A stretch of 64,000 bases of DNA from UBA6016 sp041915365 (GTDB taxonomy: Bacteria; Campylobacterota; Campylobacteria; Campylobacterales; UBA6016). Numbering within the stretch: the first letter of the stretch is position 1; each line of letters starts with the position of its first letter. Below, piece after piece: positions 26,158 through 34,788 of the stretch. The DNA lies in assembly GCA_041915365.1 (NCBI GenBank), contig JAYSBP010000013.1:1-64000 (forward strand), in the 5' to 3' direction. Below the pieces are notes generated by a model. The model did no database searches, was not told the DNA's origin, and was given only the letters and a program-made list of their open reading frames with translations. The position numbers and the translations under genes were made by a program.

Positions 26158-29100
26158 CAATTCTCCTAGGATTATTTTTTAGATGTCTCCAATACATAAG
26201 CGGCGTAACCACCAGTGTCAGAATTGTAGCAATCATTACCCCAAAAATCAATGAAACAGCTAGACCGTTCCATACAGGGTCAAGTACGATAACAAACGAT
26301 GCAAGTGCTATTGCAAACGCCGTTAGAAGTATCGGTCTAAATCTAATCGCAGCCGCTTCAAGTATCGCATTTTCAAGAGTTTTGCCGCTTGCTATTAGCT
26401 CATCAGTAAAGTCTATAAGCATAATCGCATTTCGCACGACAATACCCGCCAGGGCAATAAAGCCTATCATACTGGTAGCCGTAAAATATGTCGGAAATAC
26501 AATATTCATTACCGCATGTCCAAACATAATACCTATCAAGGTAAGAGGAATTGCGCTTGTTACTATCCCAGGAACGCTAAAGCTTTTGTAGTAAGCCACC
26601 ATAAGTAGATAAATCATAAGTACGGCCACACCGAATGCGCTTCCAAGGTCACGGAACGTATCAAAAGTTACTTTCCATTCGCCATCCATTACGATGTGAT
26701 ACTTTTTACCTGTAGCTATCTCTGTCAAATCTACGTTAAATCTAGGGCTGCCATCCCACTCAGCCTTGAAGCCTTCCATCTCAAAGAGCTTATTTCTTAT
26801 CTCAAATTGAGCATATACGCTTCCCCTCTTGTCCATTTCGCCGGTAGCGATGGTGACGTTTTTGAGGTCTTTCGAGGTTATAGATTTGTCCTTCGTAACA
26901 AGCTCTACAGAGGCCAGCTCTTTAATACTGACAAGTTCGCCGGTAGTTCTTGATGGAACTTTTAACTCCAAAATCTGATCTATGCTTTTTCTTGAATCTT
27001 TATCAAGCCTAACAAACACGTCAACGGGAGACTTGTCTGCATCGGAAAGCACAACGGCAGGCTTACCGCCGTCGTTTGCAAGCATCAAAGTAGCCGCTAT
27101 ATCCTCGACAGACACGCCAAGCGCCGCCGCTTTTTGAAAATCAGGCTTAAGCGAGTATTTCATCATAGGTTTTTCACCCAGAACATCAGTATCTACAACA
27201 CCCTCTGTTTTTTTCATGATATTTTGAATTTTATCGGCCAAAACTTCACGAGAGAGTTTATCTGAACCATATATCTCGAAAGCCAAAGTCGCAAGCACCG
27301 GAGGCCCTGGAGGATCTTCAACCAGCTTGATATTTGCGGAAGATATATTTTCGCAAGGCTTTATTTTTGGACGGACATAGCTTACAAATTCACTGGATTG
27401 AAGCTCTCTGTCAGCTTTGTCTCTCATATTTACACGTATCTCTGCTACATTTTCACCATTTTTGATAGCAGTTCCACGAAGGAGGCCGTTGAAGTCAGGG
27501 ATACCCGTAGTTCCAACAAAACTTTCAAAATCCCTTATATCTCTCTCGTTTTTAAGCACATTTTCGACGCACTCCGTTGTCTTCTTACTCTCAACAAGCG
27601 ATGCGGACGTAGGTAGGTCAATAGTAATATTAAAGGTATCTACATTACTAGCCGGAAGCATTTTCGCTTTCACAAGTCCAACAGCAGGAAGAGCCAAAGA
27701 CAAAACAAACAAACCTATAACTGAGAACATAAACATATATCTTTTTTTACGCTCTCTTAGCATCGGTCTTACATACTTGTCGTAAAATCTATATGTTTTT
27801 GTGCTCTCAAAAGAAAAATCATGCCCACTGTGATGTGGCTTTAGAAATCTATAAGCAAGCCAAGGCGAAAAAGCAAACGCAATAATCAAAGACGAAAACA
27901 TTGCAACAGGAACGTTAAACGGTATCGGCCCCATATAAGGCCCCATCATTCCAGTAACAAAAGCCATAGGTATAAACGCCATTACAACGGCAATGGTGGC
28001 TATAAATGTAGGATTGCCGACTTCGTTTGTGGCTCTAATAATTAGCCTAGCCTTGTCTTTTTCTCTTCCAAGAGCAAAATGTCTATGAATATTCTCAATA
28101 ACAACGATAGCGTCGTCCACCAAAAGACCAAGAGATAATATGAGAGCAAAAAGCGTAATTCTATTGATTGTTTGGTCTATGAGAAGTCCGGCAAATAGCG
28201 TCAGAGCAAAAACCAACGGAATCGTAATAGAAACAATAGCCGCCTCTTTTAATCCGAGCATAAAATACAGCAGGAGCACGATAATACCTATTGATATAGC
28301 AAGGTGAAATGTAAGCTCTCCAACAACGTGCCCAGCTTTATATCCATCATTTCTAGTTGTAATAAGCTCTACATCTTGCGGGAGTTTTGCCTTGATTTCA
28401 GCTAGTTTCGCATCTATAGCTTTACCGACTACAACTGCATTTGAGCCTCTTTTTTTTGCTACAAAAAGGGTTAGTTGCTCATCCTTTTCGCCAATGCCTG
28501 TTCCGGCAGTAAATGCTTGCCCTTTTATTACATAAGCGTTTTGCTTCATATTTGACGGGGTTTCATCTTCTATAGTAGCTATCTCTTTGAGATATACGAG
28601 TCTACCACCCCTTGCCGATACGACTATCTCACCCAAATCCTCATAGTTTTTGAGATACCCCTCAAATCCTATTTCTACACTTAGTTTTTCACCTTCGATT
28701 TTACCGGCAGGAAGAGAAGAGGCGACAGACGATATGGCTTTTTGAACGTCAAACACGCTTAGATTGTAAGCGGAGAGCTTTGCCGAGTCCAACCAGATAT
28801 TAAACTGTCTTTTGTTTTCCGGTTTAATACCGACTACAGACACGTCTTTTACCTGTGCAAGCTCATCGCTCATCTCTCTTGCGGTATTAAATAAAGCTCC
28901 ATTGTCTATAGTTTTTGAGCTAATTGAGATAGCATATATAGGCACCTCGTCTATGTCCATCGGCTTAACAAGCGGTTGAGAGGCATTTTTTGGCAATAAG
29001 TCCATATTTTGCATAACTCTATCGTAGAGTTTTAGGAGCGAATTTTCTTTATTTTCACCAACCTTAAACTGTACGGTAACTACGCCAAAACCATTTTGAG

Positions 29101-29458
29101 CTATGCCAAATATATGGTCTACCCCTGTAAGCTCATTTAGTTTTTTAGAGAGTGGCTCCACCACCACTTTTTGCACATCCGCAGAATTTGCACCAGGGTA
29201 TGCCACTATAATACTTGCCGATGGCACGTCTATTTGTGGATTTTCCTCTTTTGGAGTTAGTATAAACGCAAAAATTCCAAGAACAAGCACAAAAGCCGCG
29301 ATTATGGGTGTAAGAGGATTATGCAAAAAGGTTTTTGCCATTCTCCCCGCAAAATTTAGACGAACCTCTTCTTCTAGTTCATGGAGCTCGTGCTCTGTTT
29401 TTTCGAGCTTTTTTTCTATATGCTCTTTGTCAAACTCATTTTCAAATGTTTTTGGCAT
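26132..29458 (-). CDS. RND efflux transporter permease
   Basis: 1108-residue inner-membrane pump of the AcrB/CzcA superfamily. The first 45 residues are a charged helix (EHIEKKLEKTEHELHELEEE) before membrane helix 1 (PIIAAFVLVLGIFAFIL). Two large periplasmic loops and about 12 membrane helices follow. The TM4 motif GLLVDDAIVVIENIHRH has the paired Asp used for proton relay. GGAG precedes ATG 29458. It forms an operon with an adaptor (3 bases upstream) and a TolC-like channel, making a tripartite exporter. Substrate is unknown; the features fit hydrophobic compounds better than metals, but this is weak. Confidence 0.9.
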   Translation of the reverse strand: MPKTFENEFDKEHIEKKLEKTEHELHELEEEVRLNFAGRMAKTFLHNPLTPIIAAFVLVLGIFAFILTPKEENPQIDVPSASIIVAYPGANSADVQKVVVEPLSKKLNELTGVDHIFGIAQNGFGVVTVQFKVGENKENSLLKLYDRVMQNMDLLPKNASQPLVKPMDIDEVPIYAISISSKTIDNGALFNTAREMSDELAQVKDVSVVGIKPENKRQFNIWLDSAKLSAYNLSVFDVQKAISSVASSLPAGKIEGEKLSVEIGFEGYLKNYEDLGEIVVSARGGRLVYLKEIATIEDETPSNMKQNAYVIKGQAFTAGTGIGEKDEQLTLFVAKKRGSNAVVVGKAIDAKLAEIKAKLPQDVELITTRNDGYKAGHVVGELTFHLAISIGIIVLLLYFMLGLKEAAIVSITIPLVFALTLFAGLLIDQTINRITLFALILSLGLLVDDAIVVIENIHRHFALGREKDKARLIIRATNEVGNPTFIATIAVVMAFIPMAFVTGMMGPYMGPIPFNVPVAMFSSLIIAFAFSPWLAYRFLKPHHSGHDFSFESTKTYRFYDKYVRPMLRERKKRYMFMFSVIGLFVLSLALPAVGLVKAKMLPASNVDTFNITIDLPTSASLVESKKTTECVENVLKNERDIRDFESFVGTTGIPDFNGLLRGTAIKNGENVAEIRVNMRDKADRELQSSEFVSYVRPKIKPCENISSANIKLVEDPPGPPVLATLAFEIYGSDKLSREVLADKIQNIMKKTEGVVDTDVLGEKPMMKYSLKPDFQKAAALGVSVEDIAATLMLANDGGKPAVVLSDADKSPVDVFVRLDKDSRKSIDQILELKVPSRTTGELVSIKELASVELVTKDKSITSKDLKNVTIATGEMDKRGSVYAQFEIRNKLFEMEGFKAEWDGSPRFNVDLTEIATGKKYHIVMDGEWKVTFDTFRDLGSAFGVAVLMIYLLMVAYYKSFSVPGIVTSAIPLTLIGIMFGHAVMNIVFPTYFTATSMIGFIALAGIVVRNAIMLIDFTDELIASGKTLENAILEAAAIRFRPILLTAFAIALASFVIVLDPVWNGLAVSLIFGVMIATILTLVVTPLMYWRHLKNNPRRIDGILNERP

Positions 29459-29461
29459 ACC

Positions 29462-30445
29462 CTACTCCACTCTCTGACCGTCTTGCAGGCTCTCTTTTGG
29501 ATTTTCTATTAGCTTCATCCCAAGATTGATGCCGTCTACGGCAACGGTATCGCCATTTTGTTTTTTGATTTTTACAGCCTTGAATTTAGCAATCCCAGAG
29601 GCATATTCAAATACTCCGACTATCCCACCTCTTTTTGTGACTGTATTTACCGGTATTGCAAGCTGTCCTTGCGCCGATTTTGTAAGTAGTTTAACAAACA
29701 TGCCGCTATAAAGCCCTTCTTGGCTCAAAGGCTCTGCCCTAAGTGAAAAGTTTCTAGCGTTAGCCCCGCTTGGTGTCAGAGACACTACCTTTGCATCTAC
29801 GACTTTGGCACCGTTTTTAAAGCTTACCGTTTGTCCGACCTTGAAATTATCAAGTTCTTCGACATATACATCAGCTCTTATCCTGAGGTCATTTTTGCCG
29901 CTAAGAAGTACGACTGGCTGACCAGGCATAGCAAGAGAGGCTGTAGTTAGGTATTTTTTTAGCACAACTCCATCCATTGGGGCACGTACAAGCGAATAGC
30001 CCTGCTCATTCCTAGCCTGCTTAAGCATTGCCGAAGATGAAGATAGCATTTGAGATTTTACCTCGTAGTTTAGTTTCATTCTCTCGTATTCTTTTTCACT
30101 AACAACGCCTTTATCAAGAAGATTCTTGTATCTCTCTAGGTCTTTTTTTGCATCTTCGGCGGTTGCTTTGGCGCTTAGATAGTTTGCGTTTGCGCTGATT
30201 GCCGCCGCTTCCGTTCCCGTGGCGTCAATTTCAAAAAGAGGTGTGCCTCTTTTGACGCTATCGCCCTCTTCGACGTATATTTTTTTGACATAACCACTTA
30301 TTTTGGAGCTTATGGCGCTTTCGTTTTTGGAGTACACAACCGCCGAAAGCTCCGACTGAGAGGTCTTGCTGCCGACCGTATACAGCTTAGGCGCAGCCGC
30401 AAGCGACAAAGATAATGCCGTAGCTATAAAAATAATCTTTTTCAT
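29462..30445 (-). CDS. RND adaptor (membrane fusion) protein
   Basis: 327 residues with signal peptide MKKIIFIATALSLSLAAA. The lipoyl-like half-motifs are KISGYVKKIYVEEGDSVKRG (about 48-67) and LVRAPMDGVVLKKYL (about 152-166). Between them is a short alpha-helical hairpin (residues 75-145) and after them a beta barrel. It bridges pump and outer-membrane channel in the periplasm. There is no lipobox Cys, so it is probably soluble or anchored by an uncleaved signal. It lies 2 bases from the channel gene and 3 from the pump gene. Confidence 0.9.
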   Translation of the reverse strand: MKKIIFIATALSLSLAAAPKLYTVGSKTSQSELSAVVYSKNESAISSKISGYVKKIYVEEGDSVKRGTPLFEIDATGTEAAAISANANYLSAKATAEDAKKDLERYKNLLDKGVVSEKEYERMKLNYEVKSQMLSSSSAMLKQARNEQGYSLVRAPMDGVVLKKYLTTASLAMPGQPVVLLSGKNDLRIRADVYVEELDNFKVGQTVSFKNGAKVVDAKVVSLTPSGANARNFSLRAEPLSQEGLYSGMFVKLLTKSAQGQLAIPVNTVTKRGGIVGVFEYASGIAKFKAVKIKKQNGDTVAVDGINLGMKLIENPKESLQDGQRVE

Positions 30446-30447
30446 TC

Positions 30448-31734
30448 TTAATCCTTTATTCCAAGCCCAACGGCGTATTTGTATTCTGCTTTTGAGTTAA
30501 GATACATAGCTTTTGCCTCTATCTCTTCCGCTTGCGAAACTAGGGCTTCAGCCTCTTTTTTTATTAGTTCGGTGATATTTGTTAGGCCGTTTTGATGTTT
30601 TATTTTATAGTTTTCAAATATTTGAGTAGCTAATTCTCTTTTTGATTTGCTTTGGGCGACCAGCTTCTCTTTTTGCTGCATATCAAGTTCTTTTTGCTTT
30701 GCATCAAACTTTGCGTACCCTTTCATAGACGCAGCCTCAAAAGACGATTTCAAAAACTCAACCCTAGCTGCCTCTCTTCTAGCGCTTCCACCGCCAAAAT
30801 CGGTCAGGCTATACGACACGCCCACTCCGACCATATAAAAATCTTTTGAACCGGATAGTGTCAATACATCGTCGTTGTAGCCATATTTCGCATATCCAAA
30901 AACTTTTGGCAGATACTCGGAAATCGAAGCATCACTCTTTTTTTTGCTTGCCTCTTTTGCATACTCCGCCGCTTTTAGCTCATCTCTGTTTTCATAGCTT
31001 CCACCGGAAAGAGACACCTCATAAAAACCGCTTACGCCGTCAACACTCTCATCGTCTGTTAAAAATTTCAAATACTCAAGAGATGTTTTATATTGTTTTT
31101 CGGCCTCAAATAGCCTAGCGTCAGCGGTAGTTTTGGCTAGTGCGGCCTCCATAACGTCAGTTTTTGAAGCTAGTTTTTGCTTGTACATCTCATTCGTATT
31201 TGAGACTATCATTTCGACGCTTTTATACGATAGTTTTGTTGCCTCAAGGTATCTTTTTGTGGCAACTGAATAATTGTAAGCTCTTAGCGCCTCTATAGCC
31301 ATCTTTTTTTCATCTTTTTTTGCTATAAACACAGAGGCTTGCTCCATATTTTTTACGGCATCTTCTTCTTTGCTTAGCATAAAGCCCGTAAACAACGGCA
31401 CTTTATATTCAACCGTAGTTTCAAAATTGTTTCTTGTTTTTGGATTATTCATGTCGTCAATCATCATATCCTCAGATGTAACTTCACGACTGGAAAGCTT
31501 TGAATTAAACACGTGTCCGGCATTATTTGTCCTATAAAAATTTTCGTTTATAGTCACTTCGCCAAATTTTTTCGACCCTATCTCTCTGACTCTTGCTTTC
31601 GCAATTTCAAGACTTAATTTTTTAGCTTTTAGCTCTTTATTGTTGGTTAACGTTTTGTTTAATATCTCATCAAAATCATACTCTTTACCCATTACAACCA
31701 ATGGAATGAGCAAAGCAAATAGGGTATGTTTCAA
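30448..31734 (-). CDS. TolC-family outer membrane efflux protein
   Basis: 428 residues with a short signal peptide (MKHTLFALLIPLVVMG) and two helical repeats typical of TolC-type channels: EILNKTLTNNKELKAKKLSL near the N-terminus and the matching ELATQIFENYKIKHQNGLTN near residue 370. It starts at TTG 31734, six bases after CAGGAG; no ATG lies ahead of the signal peptide. It is the first gene of the tripartite efflux operon and is preceded by direct repeats. The TolC family is clear; the cargo is not. Confidence 0.88.
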   Translation of the reverse strand: MKHTLFALLIPLVVMGKEYDFDEILNKTLTNNKELKAKKLSLEIAKARVREIGSKKFGEVTINENFYRTNNAGHVFNSKLSSREVTSEDMMIDDMNNPKTRNNFETTVEYKVPLFTGFMLSKEEDAVKNMEQASVFIAKKDEKKMAIEALRAYNYSVATKRYLEATKLSYKSVEMIVSNTNEMYKQKLASKTDVMEAALAKTTADARLFEAEKQYKTSLEYLKFLTDDESVDGVSGFYEVSLSGGSYENRDELKAAEYAKEASKKKSDASISEYLPKVFGYAKYGYNDDVLTLSGSKDFYMVGVGVSYSLTDFGGGSARREAARVEFLKSSFEAASMKGYAKFDAKQKELDMQQKEKLVAQSKSKRELATQIFENYKIKHQNGLTNITELIKKEAEALVSQAEEIEAKAMYLNSKAEYKYAVGLGIKD

Positions 31735-31753
31735 GTTGCACTCCTGAATAATT

Positions 31754-31778
31754 ACTATAACTGGTTGTAAACTATAAC
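31754..31778. repeat. ACTATAAC direct repeats ahead of the efflux operon
   Basis: Two perfect 8-base copies (31754-31761 and 31771-31778), 17 bases apart, in the 75-base space ahead of the TolC gene. On the minus strand they read GTTATAGT. They could be a regulator site or duplicated -10 elements; no regulator gene is adjacent. Confidence 0.35.
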
Positions 31779-31809
31779 ATAATGGGTATTTATTTTTAAT
31801 TAAATTAAA

Positions 31810-32625
31810 CTAATGACCCATCCATAGAAAAACAATCGTGAGCACAATAATAAATTGTACTAATAATATAAAAATGGAGCCTATGATATTGCCTATTTGA
31901 CAGCTAGTGCATTGCTTGAATTTTTCAGCTTCATATCTTGCGTAAAAGAAATAAGCAACAACCAAAATCGGAACTAAGAGGGAGATTTTTTTGTCAAATT
32001 CGTATATTTTGACTACGACGTCATGGTCGAAGAAAAGCGGGGTAATAAATGTTGCCACGAGAAACATCATTACATATCTTGCGGCTTTTTTGAAATATTC
32101 CCTATATAAAACTATTGGGCACTGCTCATTGCCCCTACTGTCCTTGACTAGGCCAAACTCAAGATGCCCATCTATCCTCTGCTTAACATCCTTATCGACC
32201 CTATCGACAAATGTGCTCCCGAACGAATAATCCAAATAATGTTGAAAAGTCCTTGCCTCATCACCTTCAAAGTCAACATATTTTGCAACACCGTTTTCAT
32301 CTTCATACGCCACAGTGATGCGCTCATATCTATCTACGTCTACGCTTATTCCATCATAATAAATACTACGTTCCGTAGCCGTAGCCATACCGCTATGTCT
32401 TATTATGCGGCCGTTGATATACGGAATATAATCGTCTCCGCTTTTTATAACCACTATGTTGTACTGAATATTTATCAGTATTGCACTAAGAGCATTTAGA
32501 TTGTTAGCTTTCATGGTATCAATCATGTCTTCAATCTGGCTTTTTAGCTCGTCGTCAAAAAAACGTACATTTGCACCTATTAGTCTAATGGATGGATTTG
32601 GGTATTTGATTATTTCTTTTTGCAT
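31810..32625 (-). CDS. Membrane-anchored, degenerate peptide deformylase-like protein
   Basis: 271 residues. Residues 1-145 follow the peptide deformylase fold, but each catalytic motif is changed. The GLAAPQIG region reads NALSAILINIQY (44-55). The EGCLS region reads RSIYYDG (86-92), losing the metal Cys. HExDH reads QHYLDY (128-133), losing the catalytic Glu and the second His. DRYERITVAYEDENG (98-112) keeps the deformylase-like strand. Residues about 184-270 hold three hydrophobic segments with a CTSC pair (239-242) before the last. Activity as a deformylase is very unlikely. It lies downstream of the sqr-type locus but beyond its terminator. Confidence 0.7.
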   Translation of the reverse strand: MQKEIIKYPNPSIRLIGANVRFFDDELKSQIEDMIDTMKANNLNALSAILINIQYNIVVIKSGDDYIPYINGRIIRHSGMATATERSIYYDGISVDVDRYERITVAYEDENGVAKYVDFEGDEARTFQHYLDYSFGSTFVDRVDKDVKQRIDGHLEFGLVKDSRGNEQCPIVLYREYFKKAARYVMMFLVATFITPLFFDHDVVVKIYEFDKKISLLVPILVVAYFFYARYEAEKFKQCTSCQIGNIIGSIFILLVQFIIVLTIVFLWMGH

Positions 32626-32641
32626 GTGTTCTTGATAGTAT

Positions 32642-32667
32642 AAAAAAGAGCCGACAAAAGCCGGCTC
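32642..32667 (-). terminator. Intrinsic terminator of the sqr operon
   Basis: On the minus strand GAGCCGGC-TTTT-GTCGGCTC is followed directly by TTTTTTA. It sits 10 bases after the stop of the 53-codon gene, closing the two-gene sqr transcript. Confidence 0.9.
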
Positions 32668-32676
32668 GTGAATTGG

Positions 32677-32838
32677 TTAATGGCTTTTGCTTACCACGAC
32701 TAGCATTTTTAGATTGATAATAATAAATCTAATAAATTGCCAAATTTTGCAAGTCCTAAGAAATCTAGCACCTCTCCCAGGGATCATTGCCGTGTTGAAC
32801 TTATCGTTTTTTCCGAAATTTACTTCTTCTGTTTTCAT
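32677..32838 (-). CDS. 53-residue basic membrane-associated peptide in the sqr operon
   Basis: 53 codons from ATG 32838 (MKTEEVNFGKNDKFNTAMIP) to TAA, preceded by a perfect GGAGGA site and followed after 10 bases by a strong terminator. The first 25 residues are polar with RGARFLRTC; the second half, IWQFIRFIIINLKMLVVVSK, is hydrophobic and basic, fitting an amphipathic or membrane-inserted helix. One Cys. It lies 16 bases behind the flavoprotein gene. The ribosome site, terminator and spacing make it a real gene. The family is not recognised; an accessory or membrane anchor of the reductase is a guess. Confidence 0.75.
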   Translation of the reverse strand: MKTEEVNFGKNDKFNTAMIPGRGARFLRTCKIWQFIRFIIINLKMLVVVSKSH

Positions 32839-32854
32839 TTTTTATCCTCCAAAA

Positions 32855-34324
32855 TTATTCAGGTATTAGCGTCCAGCCCGGTTTGAGCTTCGCTTTGTAA
32901 AGAAACAAGTAATGTAGTATGTGCTTAATCCAGTGTCCAGCAAGACCTATCTCACCAAATGTATAGTCCGTGTCACGACCAGTACCAGGGTATTTGTCAA
33001 AGTCAGGGACAACAGGATATACGGTCATTGCCGCGGCTTGACCGTCAAGCCAGCCTTTACCCGCAGATGCAACGCAAGCGGCACCCATTTCGGCCATACT
33101 AGCTTCGTGTAGATGTGCATTCGGCCCTTTGTTTATCAAATCGCAAATACTATGAGCAACGGCTTTGCCCATAATACCGCTAGGCATACCTGTTCTTGGT
33201 GGCGTAGGGTTGATTACCGTGCCGTTTGGAGATTTCATAGGTTTTGAGATGATATGCGGTGGAGCGAATGCGATACCTGCTGAAAATATATTTTTATATA
33301 GTTGGTTTTGATATTTTTTAGGCCAGTCGGATGCTTTCCATTCATTGTAAGGTTTTGGCGTATAGTCACCGTCAACTTTCATAAAGCCGTTAGGGGCAAA
33401 TATTTGGTCGGTAATATCATCACCTGCTTTGTTGTATGCTTTTAGTCCTTGTCCAGCAAATGGTGGAATTAGCATAGCAAAGTCAAAGCTCTCTTCGTGC
33501 ATTGTGCCGTCTAGTTGCTCATAGCTTACTTTGCCCTCTTCTACTTTGTTCACATGGGCGCCTAGGATATAGTCTACATCTCTCTCTGCAAAAAGAGACT
33601 CTGTAAAAATTCTAGAGCTAACAACATATCCGCCGACTTTCATATGAAGTCCACCCATACCAAAATCACCAAGGAAAGACTCGTTTGAAATCCATTTTAT
33701 TTCGGCTTTATCTCTAACGCCAGCTTTTCTAAGCTCATGGTCGATATTGAAAATATATTCAAACGCCGCACCTTGGCAAGTACACATACCATGCCCCGTA
33801 CCTACCAAAATTTTTTGACGCTCACCTTTTTTCATTTTGTCTATACATTTTTTTAGCTCGTGAGCCGCATGCTCAGCATGATCAGCCGTACATACCGAAA
33901 CAGTATATTCGCCAAGTTGTGAGCCTTCGCCAAGACCTGGTGTTGCGCCAAAGTTTAGCTTTGGACCTGTAGCGTTAACAAGATAATCATAAGCAAGCTC
34001 TTCGCTTTGTCCGTTTTTGCCTTGTCCGGTATACTCTATAGTTACAAATGGCTTGTCGCTTGATGCACCGCCTTCCGGATTTATGCTTACCGCTTTTGCT
34101 TGCTTGTAAGTAATGCCCGCTTTTTTATAGACAGGAGCAAGCTCGAAAGTAACATCCTCTTTTGTCATTTCGCCTACGCCAACCCAAATGTTTGACGGAA
34201 TCCAATTCCACTTAGCATTCGGTGTTACAACTACCACTTCATGCTCTTTGCCTAACCAGCTAGCCGCAAACGTAGCGGCCGTATGACCAGCAACACCAGC
34301 CCCCAAAACTACAACTCTCGCCAT
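32855..34324 (-). CDS. sqr: Sulfide:quinone oxidoreductase-type flavoprotein
   Basis: 489 residues. The N-terminal FAD fold is ARVVVLGAGVAGHTAATFAA. Redox-relevant cysteines include TVSCTADHAEHAA-like Cys near residue 145, a CTC pair in GTGHGMCTCQGAAFEY (about 180-195) and GAACVASAGKGW near residue 420. PPFAGQGLKAYN and the C-terminal GEIGLAGHWIKHILHYLFLY fit the amphipathic quinone-side helices of SQR. It would oxidise sulfide and reduce membrane quinone. The length exceeds type I/II SQRs (about 430). AAGGAG precedes ATG 34324. It is co-transcribed with a 53-residue peptide gene. Another sulfur-oxidising flavoprotein of the same superfamily is possible. Confidence 0.75.
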   Translation of the reverse strand: MARVVVLGAGVAGHTAATFAASWLGKEHEVVVVTPNAKWNWIPSNIWVGVGEMTKEDVTFELAPVYKKAGITYKQAKAVSINPEGGASSDKPFVTIEYTGQGKNGQSEELAYDYLVNATGPKLNFGATPGLGEGSQLGEYTVSVCTADHAEHAAHELKKCIDKMKKGERQKILVGTGHGMCTCQGAAFEYIFNIDHELRKAGVRDKAEIKWISNESFLGDFGMGGLHMKVGGYVVSSRIFTESLFAERDVDYILGAHVNKVEEGKVSYEQLDGTMHEESFDFAMLIPPFAGQGLKAYNKAGDDITDQIFAPNGFMKVDGDYTPKPYNEWKASDWPKKYQNQLYKNIFSAGIAFAPPHIISKPMKSPNGTVINPTPPRTGMPSGIMGKAVAHSICDLINKGPNAHLHEASMAEMGAACVASAGKGWLDGQAAAMTVYPVVPDFDKYPGTGRDTDYTFGEIGLAGHWIKHILHYLFLYKAKLKPGWTLIPE

Positions 34325-34560
34325 AAATACTCCTTATAAAATACATCACAACTTTGTTTGAAGTCGCTAAAACAAAAAGACCGTTGGCCTATTGAATAAA
34401 ATAATTATCTTAAATAATTAAGTTAACATAATTTAATACCGTTAAGCTTAAAACAAAATTACATTTTTTAAGATTTCATCATCATATTTAACAATCATTT
34501 GCAGTAGTTTTATTAATTTTATATTGGCAAAAGCCCGATAAAATATGTTTCTTTGCTAAA

Positions 34561-34583
34561 AAACACTACAATAAAACACTACA
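34561..34583. repeat. AAACACTACA direct repeats
   Basis: Perfect 10-base copies at 34561 and 34574 (13-base period), just ahead of the 35-codon gene. The remaining space 34325-34601 between the sqr gene and this gene is very AT-rich and shows no other gene or RNA. Confidence 0.4.
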
Positions 34584-34601
34584 AAATAGATAGGGGACAA
34601 A

Positions 34602-34709
34602 ATGGGGTCAAATGCTTTGGAAGGCCTAGAGGGAATGGACGGAACCCAAATTGCTATATTTATAATAACGGCTATAGCCGTACTTATTATATTAAAGATG
34701 AAAAAATAG
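34602..34709 (+). CDS. 35-residue single-span membrane peptide
   Basis: 35 codons, ATG 34602 to TAG, five bases after AGGGG. The product has a polar acidic N-terminus (MGSNALEGLEGMDGTQ) and one strong membrane helix (IAIFIITAIAVLIIL) ending in KMKK, so it should sit N-out/C-in in the inner membrane. This is the build of small subunits of respiratory complexes and of small stress peptides. It diverges from the sqr gene and precedes mltA by 79 bases. The family is not recognised; it is supported by the ribosome site and hydrophobic design only. Confidence 0.6.
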   Translation: MGSNALEGLEGMDGTQIAIFIITAIAVLIILKMKK

Positions 34710-34788
34710 CTTTTTAATGATTTAGCTATCAATGTGTAAAATATAAGTAACAATAAAAAGCAATAGTAATTAAAAAGGAGGATTTTGA

